NCBI GenBank assembly: GCA_003599505.1
Contig: QZKO01000077.1
Span: forward strand, 1-41,739
DNA length: 41,739 bases
Direction of reading: 5' to 3'
Source of the DNA: Nitrospiraceae bacterium
GTDB lineage: Bacteria > Nitrospirota > Thermodesulfovibrionia > UBA6902
Part shown: positions 23,001 to 30,362 of the stretch, in pieces
How positions within the stretch are numbered: the first letter of the stretch is position 1
Layout of the letters: each line of letters opens with the position of its first letter
The notes under the pieces: model-generated
What the model was told of the DNA's origin: nothing
The model's database searches: none
What the model saw: the letters and a program-made list of their open reading frames with translations, nothing else
Translations under genes and position numbers: made by a program

Positions 23001-23096
23001 ATGAGTCCTGCACAAATCGTCCAAAAACTCTGGAATTACTGCAACGTCCTTCGGGACGACAGAGGATTTGGGAGAGGAGAACGAGGCATAGAATGA
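23001..23096 (+). pseudogene. fragment of HsdM N-terminus, copy 2, 31 codons
   Basis: The frame starts MSPAQIVQKLWNYCNVLRDD, the standard beginning of type I DNA methyltransferase subunits, then leaves the family (RGFGRGERGIE) and stops. The rest of hsdM, including its SAM and NPPF motifs, is absent. Its TGA overlaps the ATG of the glycosyltransferase at 23093, so the fragment may now act as a translated leader for that gene. Confidence 0.68.
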
Positions 23097-23791
23097 AAAT
23101 AGCCGTAATCATTCCTGCACTGAACGAAGAGAAAACATTGCCGCTTGTCCTGAACGATATTCCGAAAAGCATGGTGGATGAGGTTGTGGTAATAGACAAC
23201 GGCAGCAGCGACCGGACGTCTGAGATTGCAAAAGAGCTGGGCGCCGTTGTGCTGCATGAAACAAGAAAAGGCTACGGATACCCCTGCCTCAGAGGCATTG
23301 AATATCTTAAAACAAAGAATCCGGATGTCGTGGTGTTTGTCGACGGCAATTACAGCGACCATCCTGCCGAGATAAGCAAACTCGTGGAGCCGGTCATCAG
23401 GGATGATTATGACCTTGTTCTCGGCTCGCGGGTTCTGGGAAAAGTTGAAAAAGGGGCGCTCCGCCTTCCGGTGCGCTTCGGCAACCGGCTGGCAACAATA
23501 TTAATAAGATTGCTGTACGGGTTTAAATATACCGATGTAGGACCGTTCAGGGCCGTCAGGTTTGATAAGCTCCTGAAGCTCGATATGAACGACAACCTCG
23601 GCTGGACGATTGAGATGCAGGTCAAGGCCATAAAAAGAGGATATAAAATACTGGAAGTGCCCGTCAGTTACCGCAGAGGCACGGGGAAGTCAAAATTGAC
23701 GGGTAATATAAAAGGGATAGCGGTAGTCGGATACAGGATATTGCGCGCTGTCTTCAAAAATCTGTTTTATTCTGCCCGTCAGGAAGCCTGA
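23093..23791 (+). CDS. family 2 glycosyltransferase, dolichyl-phosphate mannose/glucose synthase-like
   Basis: The 232-aa soluble GT-A protein has IIPALNEEKTLPLVL, VVVIDNGSSDRTSEIA, the acidic metal site in VVFVDGNYSDHPAEI, and GSRVLGKVEKGAL followed by GWTIEMQVKAIKRGYKILEV and PVSYRRGTGKSKL. These are typical of enzymes that load mannose or glucose on polyprenyl phosphate, but no C-terminal membrane anchor is present. It could supply a lipid-linked sugar donor for a GT-C enzyme such as the one at 14946; that link is inference. GAGG at 23083-23086 supports the start. It marks the right boundary of the accessory island. Confidence 0.85.
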   Translation: MKIAVIIPALNEEKTLPLVLNDIPKSMVDEVVVIDNGSSDRTSEIAKELGAVVLHETRKGYGYPCLRGIEYLKTKNPDVVVFVDGNYSDHPAEISKLVEPVIRDDYDLVLGSRVLGKVEKGALRLPVRFGNRLATILIRLLYGFKYTDVGPFRAVRFDKLLKLDMNDNLGWTIEMQVKAIKRGYKILEVPVSYRRGTGKSKLTGNIKGIAVVGYRILRAVFKNLFYSARQEA

Positions 23792-24261
23792 CCTCCCATT
23801 TTATTGCACAGGCCTTCAATAAACTTCTGAAGCTCATCCGGGCCGAGCAGTTTGTCCGGCAGTTCAACCTCCGGCATCCCCATAGCCATGAAAGTCTTTC
23901 TCAGGAGGTTTATAACGCAGTGACTTATTATTTCGTCAGGAAGTGAATCCGGCGCGTTTTCTATCACCAGCATTTCCTTGTACCAGCCGTTGCTCGCAGG
24001 GACAAGCCCTGAGCAGTAATCTCCTTTAACTGCTTTGGGAATCGCCCCTTTTGACAGCGCCAGGGCGCGGGCCTCGACATTTACTAACTGGAGCCCCCTC
24101 ATGACAGGGTTCGACATCGGGCGATGCCGGCCTTTTGTAATGGGGAGAAAACGGGACACCTCAACGCCGGAACAGAAAATGTACGACCCTTCTCCCCTGT
24201 CTTTGTCAGGCTTGAATGCAAAATACAGAAATTCATTTATGTATGACTTCCCGGCAAGCAT
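23779..24261 (-). CDS. hypothetical protein, 160 aa
   Basis: I do not recognise the family. The protein has no signal peptide or membrane helix and is mixed alpha/beta, with segments YIFCSGVEVSRFLPI, VMRGLQLVNVEARALALSKG, DYCSGLVPASNGWYKEMLVI and SLPDEIISHCVINLLRKTF. Two conserved-looking cysteines are in CSG contexts. It is convergent with the glycosyltransferase, overlapping by 13 bases, and 60 bases downstream of the methyltransferase gene on the same strand, so it is probably its operon partner. The length and composition support a real gene. Confidence 0.65.
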   Translation of the reverse strand: MLAGKSYINEFLYFAFKPDKDRGEGSYIFCSGVEVSRFLPITKGRHRPMSNPVMRGLQLVNVEARALALSKGAIPKAVKGDYCSGLVPASNGWYKEMLVIENAPDSLPDEIISHCVINLLRKTFMAMGMPEVELPDKLLGPDELQKFIEGLCNKMGGQAS

Positions 24262-24320
24262 AGCGTTAAAGTTTAAGCTGAAATTATATCTTTTTTTAAT
24301 AAATATTGTAATTTGAAATG

Positions 24321-25559
24321 TTACCTGAGCCTGAGAAAGGCCAGGGTCTCTATATGGAATGTCTGCGGAAAGAAATCGATCATCCTTACGGATTCCATGT
24401 CATATTTATTCTGAAGTTTCTTCAGGTCCCTCGCAAAGGTCGCAGGGTTGCACGAAATATACACAATTTTTTCAGGCCCGATAGAAAGGACGCTGTTTAT
24501 AACCCTGTTTGCCAGTCCCTGCCTCGGGGGGTCGAGGATGACAATATCGAAATCTTCCCGCGTATGAAAATTTTCAGCAGAAGAAGTGATGAACCTGTAA
24601 TTTTTAATCCCGTTGATTTCCAGGCTCCTTCTTCCATCCTCTGCCGCGTATGGATTTTCTTCAAGGGCCGTAACCACGGCGTCAGGAGCAAGAGGCATGG
24701 AAAAATTGCCCGCGCCCGAGTACATATCAAGCACCCTTGCGCCTCGCAGCGGCCCCAGGCTGTCTTTAATAAATCCGGCGACCCTCTGATTAAGCCTCCA
24801 GTGACTCTGAATAAAAGTCATCGGGGACACGCTGTATTTCAGGTCCCGCAGGTCTAAAGCAACACACGATTCCCCGTACCGGGATATTTTTTTGTCCGGT
24901 GTCTCGATGCATATTCCGGAAAAACCCAGGTCCAGAAACCTTGAAGATAACGCGTTCATGTCAAACGCGTGTTTAGTCCGGGAAGGAAGTCTGACCAGGG
25001 CCGTAAAACAGTCACCGGCGGTTATGTGTATCTCTGTCATGTCAAAATCCCTGACCGCCGGTTTTATTTTTACCAGCAATGTATTTATTTCTTCCGTCAT
25101 GAGAGGACAACTGTCTATATCAACCACTTCTATTGAGTTGTTTTTACAAAACCCTATGCCTTCACGGGATACTTTAAACTGTCCCCGGACCCTGTAATTC
25201 CACGGGTTGCCGTCGAAGAGAGGTCCGGAAAGACGCGTCTCCTCTTTTGCCAGTCTCCTGAGACAGTCCCTCAGAATTTCTTCTTTCACTTCAAGCTGCA
25301 GGTCATAAGGTATATGCTGCAACTGGCATCCGCCGCATCTTCCTGAATATTTGCACGCGGGCACAATCCTGCGTGGCGAGGGCTCAATAATTTTTTTCAC
25401 CGAGGCGGAAAGGTAATCTTTTTTTTCGTCTTCTATGACTACTTCGGCGGTCTCTCCCGGCATCACGGCGCCTTTTACCATGACAATCTTCCCGTCGTGC
25501 CTCCCGATGGACATGCCCCCGTACGCGGGACGGTCGATTTTTATGACTAATACTGCCAT
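24321..25559 (-). CDS. TrmA/RlmD-family RNA (uracil-C5)-methyltransferase
   Basis: Enzymes of this family methylate C5 of a uracil in 23S rRNA or tRNA using SAM. The 412-aa product has an N-terminal TRAM domain (about 1-60), the [4Fe-4S] cysteines CKYSGRCGGCQLQH (about 69-82), SAM motifs VLDMYSGAGNFSMPLA and ILDPPRQGL, and the nucleophile Cys in VYISCNPATFARDL near the C-terminus. Layout matches RlmCD/RlmD; the exact target uridine cannot be read from sequence. The ATG at 25559 is divergent from the DUF502 gene at 25633, and the 73 bases between hold both promoters. Confidence 0.9.
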   Translation of the reverse strand: MAVLVIKIDRPAYGGMSIGRHDGKIVMVKGAVMPGETAEVVIEDEKKDYLSASVKKIIEPSPRRIVPACKYSGRCGGCQLQHIPYDLQLEVKEEILRDCLRRLAKEETRLSGPLFDGNPWNYRVRGQFKVSREGIGFCKNNSIEVVDIDSCPLMTEEINTLLVKIKPAVRDFDMTEIHITAGDCFTALVRLPSRTKHAFDMNALSSRFLDLGFSGICIETPDKKISRYGESCVALDLRDLKYSVSPMTFIQSHWRLNQRVAGFIKDSLGPLRGARVLDMYSGAGNFSMPLAPDAVVTALEENPYAAEDGRRSLEINGIKNYRFITSSAENFHTREDFDIVILDPPRQGLANRVINSVLSIGPEKIVYISCNPATFARDLKKLQNKYDMESVRMIDFFPQTFHIETLAFLRLR

Positions 25560-25632
25560 ACTTACTGATTGTAAGAAATATACAATACAATTACAATAAC
25601 GCAGGAAATTCTGTCATTCCCGGGAGGTCGTC

Positions 25633-26175
25633 ATGAAAAAAATTACGAAATATTTCCTTGAAGGGCTTTTGGTGCTTGTCCCGCTGGTCGCTACCATTTA
25701 TGTCATTTATATCGTCTTTATCAAGATCGACAGCATATTTGCATTCAAAATACCGGGGGCCGGCTTTGTGTTGACCCTTCTGACAATAACCCTTGCGGGG
25801 TTTATTTCATCGAACCTCCTGACAAAAAGGCTGCTCCGGATTATTGAAGTTACATTCACCCGCCTGCCTTTTGTGAAAATGATCTATACGGCTGTCAGGG
25901 ATTTGATGAACGCTTTTGTCGGAGATAAAAAAAGTTATTACAGGCCTGTGCTCGTGACGGTCTCCGCTGACAGAAGCATACAGGTTATAGGGTTTATCAC
26001 AAAGGACCGTCTTGAAAATATAGGGCTTTCAGGCAAGGTAGCGGTATATCTTCCGCAGTCGTACAATTTTGCGGGCAATCTTATCATTGTATCAAAAGAA
26101 CAGGTAACGCCGTTATCCGCCGACAGCGGGGAAGTCATGGCGTTCATCGTGTCCGGAGGGATTACCGCACATTAA
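25633..26175 (+). CDS. DUF502 family membrane protein
   Basis: The 180-aa product has two N-terminal membrane helices (about residues 9-30 and 45-66) and a soluble C-terminal part with the family patterns KRLLRIIEVTFTRLPFVKMI, YTAVRDLMNAF and GKVAVYLPQSYNFAGNLIIV. DUF502 proteins are widespread in bacteria and plants and have no agreed biochemical function. GGGAGG lies upstream of the ATG. It is followed by the convergent YceI gene. Confidence 0.85.
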   Translation: MKKITKYFLEGLLVLVPLVATIYVIYIVFIKIDSIFAFKIPGAGFVLTLLTITLAGFISSNLLTKRLLRIIEVTFTRLPFVKMIYTAVRDLMNAFVGDKKSYYRPVLVTVSADRSIQVIGFITKDRLENIGLSGKVAVYLPQSYNFAGNLIIVSKEQVTPLSADSGEVMAFIVSGGITAH

Positions 26176-26223
26176 GAAGATGGAAAGCGCGGAAGTCCTG
26201 AAGTGAGAAAGCCGTTTTTCCCG

Positions 26224-26751
26224 TCACTCGGCAAGATCGGCCTCTATGTCCATGAAAACGTGAACGTCCCTGCCGATCATTAATCCGCCGTTTTCAAGCG
26301 GCATATTCCAGATAAGCCCGAAGTCTTCATTGTTGATGACAGTCTTTGCGGCAAACCCCATGCTGGTCTCGGCAAAAGGACTTTTTACCGGACCTAAAAA
26401 CTCTACCTCCGCTGTTAACGGTTTTGTAATGCCGTGAATGGTCAAGTCCCCCGTTACCTTGCAGCCGTTAAAAGCGGTAATCTCGCACTTAGCGCTTCTG
26501 AAAGTAATTACGGGATATTTTCCCACATCAAAAAACTCCCGGCTTTTAAGGTGGTCGTCGCGCTTCTTTATCCCTGTAAAAATGCCTGCCGCGTCTATCT
26601 CTAATTCTATGGATGTCCCGGTAATGTCGGAAGGGTCAAACCTGACTGTTCCCTTTATACTGTTAAACTGGCCGTGCACATCGGTAATCATCATGTGCTT
26701 GACAATAAAAGCCGCCACAGAATGGTCGGAATCAATATTCCATACGGGCAT
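26224..26751 (-). CDS. YceI-family lipid-binding-like protein, cytoplasmic form
   Basis: YceI proteins form a lipocalin-like barrel that binds isoprenoids or similar lipids. The 175-aa product begins MPVWNIDSDHSVAAFIVKHM and continues with HGQFNSIKGTVRFDP, DDHLKSREFFDVGKYP, GDLTIHGITKPL and a closing GRDVHVFMDIEADL, all typical. There is no signal peptide, so it is likely cytoplasmic, unlike many relatives. AGGAG just before the ATG at 26751 makes this start better than an ATG at 26784. Confidence 0.9.
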   Translation of the reverse strand: MPVWNIDSDHSVAAFIVKHMMITDVHGQFNSIKGTVRFDPSDITGTSIELEIDAAGIFTGIKKRDDHLKSREFFDVGKYPVITFRSAKCEITAFNGCKVTGDLTIHGITKPLTAEVEFLGPVKSPFAETSMGFAAKTVINNEDFGLIWNMPLENGGLMIGRDVHVFMDIEADLAE

Positions 26752-26861
26752 TTGCAATCTCCTCCTTTTATCAACGCACGGCAATCTGCCGCTGCTCTAC
26801 ACAGATTGACGGGGATTTTTCAACTCATTACAGGAAGTCCGGAAAACGCTCCCAAAAAACA

Positions 26862-26912
26862 AGCAGATATAACAGGCGCGGATGCTTCTTTTTTCATGCC
26901 GTTATATCTGCT
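26862..26912. repeat. 12-bp inverted repeat with a 27-nt loop
   Basis: AGCAGATATAAC (26862-26873) pairs exactly with GTTATATCTGCT (26901-26912). It lies between the YceI gene and a 34-aa ORF, in 26785-26958, which otherwise has no gene. It might be a terminator or regulatory hairpin; there is no T-run next to it. Confidence 0.45.
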
Positions 26913-26958
26913 GTTGTCATCGCCGCTGACCCAGCGGCTTTCAGCTCTTTCAACTCTT

Positions 26959-27063
26959 TCACTTGCGGCATACCTTGTTAGGATATTCTCCTGAAACCTT
27001 TTTAAGGTTCCCCCAGAAGGCTGCCTCCTGCAAAAGAGCTTTTTTGCTCAAAGGCTTTTTCAT
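26959..27063 (-). CDS. small basic protein, 34 aa, with strong ribosome-binding site
   Basis: The ATG at 27063 is preceded by GGAGGAGG about eight bases upstream. The product is MKKPLSKKALLQEAAFWGNL followed by KKVSGEYPNKVCRK: basic, probably one helix with an aromatic centre and a single Cys. No family is known to me. The strong initiation signal favours translation, although the ORF is very short. Confidence 0.5.
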   Translation of the reverse strand: MKKPLSKKALLQEAAFWGNLKKVSGEYPNKVCRK

Positions 27064-27165
27064 CCTGTCTCACCTCCTCCTCCTTTATATTTAAATCCAT
27101 AATAGCAGGTTTCAGGAGTTTGTCAAGACAGGGACAGGGCTTCCACCAGGGCTTCCGGCGCTTTT

Positions 27166-27621
27166 CTATGTAATTGCGGTTCCCGGGTATCCAATGCCTG
27201 TTATATAGTTTTCGAGGACATTGATTGTTACTTTCTGCTGCTCGATAATCATGGTCGCGATGTCGCCGAGAGTAACAATGCCGGCCAGATGGTTGTCCTC
27301 ATATACAGGCAAATGCCTTATATGCGCGGTGGTCATCAACGCAAGGCACTCTTCAATGGACTTATCGGACCCGATGGAATACACATCCCTTGTCATCAGC
27401 TCGCCAATCAGCGTCTCTTTTGAAGATTTCCCCTTGAGGATTACTTTGCGCGCGTAATCCCGCTCTGAAAAAATACCGGCCACTTTCCCTTCGTCAATGA
27501 CCATCAGCGCGCCTATATCCTTCTCGGCCATGACCTCAAGCGCCTTATGCACTGTCTCGTTCGGCCCGATCGAGCAGATGGTACTGCCTTTTCTCTTCAG
27601 GACGTCCTTGATTTTGAGCAT
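27166..27621 (-). CDS. CBS-domain pair protein, 151 aa
   Basis: Two CBS domains in tandem (about 8-65 and 74-135) make up nearly the whole protein: TVHKALEVMAEKDIGALMVI, GIFSERDYARKVI, then SIEECLALMTTAHIRHLPVY and GIVTLGDIATMII. Such stand-alone pairs bind adenine nucleotides and act as sensors or regulators. GGGGG at a good distance supports the ATG at 27621. There is no fused effector domain, so the partner is unknown. Confidence 0.92.
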   Translation of the reverse strand: MLKIKDVLKRKGSTICSIGPNETVHKALEVMAEKDIGALMVIDEGKVAGIFSERDYARKVILKGKSSKETLIGELMTRDVYSIGSDKSIEECLALMTTAHIRHLPVYEDNHLAGIVTLGDIATMIIEQQKVTINVLENYITGIGYPGTAIT

Positions 27622-27681
27622 GATATACCCCCTTTTTATTCTTTATTCGGGTTTCAGTTAATTATCAATTGGAACCAACGC

Positions 27682-28302
27682 TCACCGGGGGGCTGTTTCC
27701 GGCATCGACCCGGAAAGTCCCAGCTCGTTAAATCCCGGAAGCCGTTTGGCGCCTACAAACCTTTTTAAATAGTACGGGGTGGCAAAGTTGTCTATGGTGA
27801 CTTTTCTGGCAATTGTTGAAGCATGGACAAAAAGATCGTTGCCGAGGTAAATTCCAACGTGAGAAGGGAAAGGCGCGTAGGTCCTAAAAAACACCAGGTC
27901 CCCGGCAGAGAGATTTTCCCTGTCAACGGACAAACCGTGATTGAACTGCTCCCTCGCGCTTCTCGGGAGGTGTATGCCCATAATACTGAAAACCCTCTGC
28001 ACATATCCTGAACAGTCGGTCGCCTTGACCGAGTTGCTTCCGAACCTGTAAGGGATGCCGAGTGTTTGCCTGGCGATATACATCAGAAAATCTTCAGGTT
28101 TCGCATGGCCGGTTTCAGGCGTGTCGTGTTCAGGGTTTTCCAGAGGCTGTATGACCGCAGGCGTGTCCGTTTTGGCTTTCACATCAGGGGTATGCGGCCC
28201 GGCAAGGACAATCTCCGGTTTTCCGGACGGGACAATTAAAACAAGAACGGCAATAAAAACCAGATATCCCTTCACGCTGTCAGGAAGCCTTGAATCACCC
28301 AT
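27682..28302 (-). CDS. NlpC/P60 (C40) cell-wall peptidase, membrane-anchored or secreted
   Basis: C40 enzymes cleave D-Glu-diaminopimelate or similar bonds in peptidoglycan stem peptides. The 206-aa product has an N-terminal hydrophobic segment (GYLVFIAVLVLIVPSG), a linker rich in Pro and Thr, and the catalytic domain (about 88-200) with GIPYRFGSNSVKATDCSGYV (nucleophile Cys), SHVGIYLGNDLFVHAS (two His) and a C-terminal ending YYLKRFVGAKRL. All catalytic residues are visible. No SH3 domain is present. It may work beside the transglycosylase at 5174, but the genes are not linked. Confidence 0.9.
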   Translation of the reverse strand: MGDSRLPDSVKGYLVFIAVLVLIVPSGKPEIVLAGPHTPDVKAKTDTPAVIQPLENPEHDTPETGHAKPEDFLMYIARQTLGIPYRFGSNSVKATDCSGYVQRVFSIMGIHLPRSAREQFNHGLSVDRENLSAGDLVFFRTYAPFPSHVGIYLGNDLFVHASTIARKVTIDNFATPYYLKRFVGAKRLPGFNELGLSGSMPETAPR

Positions 28303-28376
28303 ATAAGGATAAAATATAAATTAATCAGATAAAAATATCAATCAGACTGATTACATCTGAGAATCAGAAAAAAAAA

Positions 28377-30143
28377 CTAAGAGGCTCCGGCTGCGATATT
28401 TTCCGCTGAGGTTTCTTTTGCCTTCTTTTCCTCTTCAAGGAAATGCGGATAGGGTATCTTTGCTATCACTTCTTCCACTGATATAACGCCTTCAGCCACT
28501 TTTGACCAGGCCTGTTCAAAAAGCGACCGTGTGCCGGATTGTCTTGCGGATTCCCATAGATCATCTACGGTAAAATTTTTCGAGATAAGCCGTTTTAATT
28601 TTGTATCCATCAGCAGGAGCTCGTAAATCCCGATCCTGCCTTTAGATCCGGTATTTTTGCACGCTTCGCATCCTGTGCCTTTGTAATATGCCTTTAAAGG
28701 AGGGATGTTAAACCTTGTCAGCTCCTCAGGCGGCGCGACCTCTGTCTTGCAGTTGACACAAATCTTTCTGACAAGCCTCTGGGCTATGACGCCGGAGACA
28801 GCCGCTGTGACGAGGAAAGGCTTTAATCCTATATCTATCAGACGGGTAATGGAAGATACGGTATCATTGGTGTGGAGAGTGCTCAATACGAAGTGGCCTG
28901 TCAGGGCGGCCCGGGACGCGATCTCCGCTGTTTCCATGTCCCTGATTTCCCCGACCATGACGATATCGGGGTCCTGCCTCAGCACTGAACGGAGCGCGTT
29001 GGCAAAGGTAAAACCTATAGCTTCATTTATGTGGACTTGTGTTATGTCCGCAAGCTTGTATTCGACAGGGTCTTCAAGTGTGATAATATTTTTTGTCTCC
29101 GTGCGGAGCTGCTGCAGTATTGAATACAGAGTAGTCGTTTTTCCGCTTCCCGTAGGCCCGGTGACAAGGAGCATTCCCTGCGGCTGGCTGAATATCTCGA
29201 TAAGGGGCCGGAGGATGTTGTCCGATATCCCAAGATAGCTCAACGGTATGAGCCCGGTTGCGGGGTCAAGCAGCCTTATAACGATCTTTTCGCCGTACAC
29301 TGAAGGCAGCGTGGAGATACGGAGGTCTACGGCCTTGTCTTTCAGACGCAGCGCGCTCCTGCCGTCCTGGGGGAACCTCCTGTTTGTGATATCGAGGTTT
29401 GCGGTAATCTTTATCCTTGAAACGACCGAGTCATGGATGTTCGCCGAATACTGATGAATATTTTTCAGGTTCCCGTCTATCCTGTAGCGCACCTGTACAT
29501 ACTTCTCGCGCGGTTCGATGTGAACATCGCTTGAACCGAAGTTTACGGCGTCTGCAATAATCATGGTTACAAGCTTGACAATTGGAGGCGCCTCGCTGTC
29601 ATGGTACAGGGACTGATAATTGATCCCCTTGTTATCTTCTGACGCCTCATCATGTTTAATGAATTCGACCTCTTCATACGACGGTATCTCCCTGAGAAAG
29701 TCCCAGGACTCCTTTGAGGCGCCGTAAAGGTTCTCAATAGAGTTCACTATATTGTTTTCCGACGAAATAGCTACCGACAGCTTCAACCCTGTTTCAAATG
29801 AAATATCCTCAATGGTCTCCCAGTCAAGGGGATTTGCCATCGCGAGCAGCAGGTTTTTCCCTCTCAGCTCAAGCGGCAGCACTATCTTGCTTTCGGCAAT
29901 ATCTTTCGGGACGAGGGCCAATACATCTTTTGAAGGGCTATAATTACTGCAGTCCACCATTGGGAGCGAAAGTTGTTTTGTGAGTGATTCAGCGACCTGC
30001 ATATCGGTTATATACCCCATCTCGATGAGGACTTTTCCGAGTTTCTTGTTTTTCCCCTTCTGCATTGTGAGGGCGGTTTCGAGCTGCTCCTGTGAAATCA
30101 GCTCTTCGTCAAGAAGTATTTCCCCCAGTTTTTTTCTTTTCAT
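28377..30143 (-). CDS. type IV pilus / type II secretion assembly ATPase (PilB/GspE family)
   Basis: This hexameric cytoplasmic ATPase drives pilus or pseudopilus assembly. The 588-aa product has an N-terminal MshEN-type domain (KLGEILLDEELISQEQLETA and a repeat LGKVLIEMGYITDMQVAE; such domains can bind c-di-GMP), Walker A GPTGSGKTTTLYSIL, Asp box EDPVEYK, Walker B DIVMVGEIRDMETAEIA, His box LSTLHTND, and the zinc tetracysteine CVNC/CEAC. PilB and GspE cannot be told apart without neighbours, and no other pilus genes are here. A PilZ protein at 35411 could share the c-di-GMP theme. Confidence 0.93.
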   Translation of the reverse strand: MKRKKLGEILLDEELISQEQLETALTMQKGKNKKLGKVLIEMGYITDMQVAESLTKQLSLPMVDCSNYSPSKDVLALVPKDIAESKIVLPLELRGKNLLLAMANPLDWETIEDISFETGLKLSVAISSENNIVNSIENLYGASKESWDFLREIPSYEEVEFIKHDEASEDNKGINYQSLYHDSEAPPIVKLVTMIIADAVNFGSSDVHIEPREKYVQVRYRIDGNLKNIHQYSANIHDSVVSRIKITANLDITNRRFPQDGRSALRLKDKAVDLRISTLPSVYGEKIVIRLLDPATGLIPLSYLGISDNILRPLIEIFSQPQGMLLVTGPTGSGKTTTLYSILQQLRTETKNIITLEDPVEYKLADITQVHINEAIGFTFANALRSVLRQDPDIVMVGEIRDMETAEIASRAALTGHFVLSTLHTNDTVSSITRLIDIGLKPFLVTAAVSGVIAQRLVRKICVNCKTEVAPPEELTRFNIPPLKAYYKGTGCEACKNTGSKGRIGIYELLLMDTKLKRLISKNFTVDDLWESARQSGTRSLFEQAWSKVAEGVISVEEVIAKIPYPHFLEEEKKAKETSAENIAAGAS

Positions 30144-30362
30144 GCTTTATCGTCCGTTAACAACTCTTAAAGCTACGTATCTTTCCTCATGTATATAATC
30201 GGATTAAAGCAGGGTTAACTTGAGCCCGCGGAATGTACCGCTCCGGGACCCTCAAACCCCTTGAACCCATTGGAACGGCGTCCGCCATAAATGGTAAGTT
30301 TTACTTTCATTCACCATACCCATATGATAGAATACTCAAATTCCAATTAAGGCGAGGTAATT

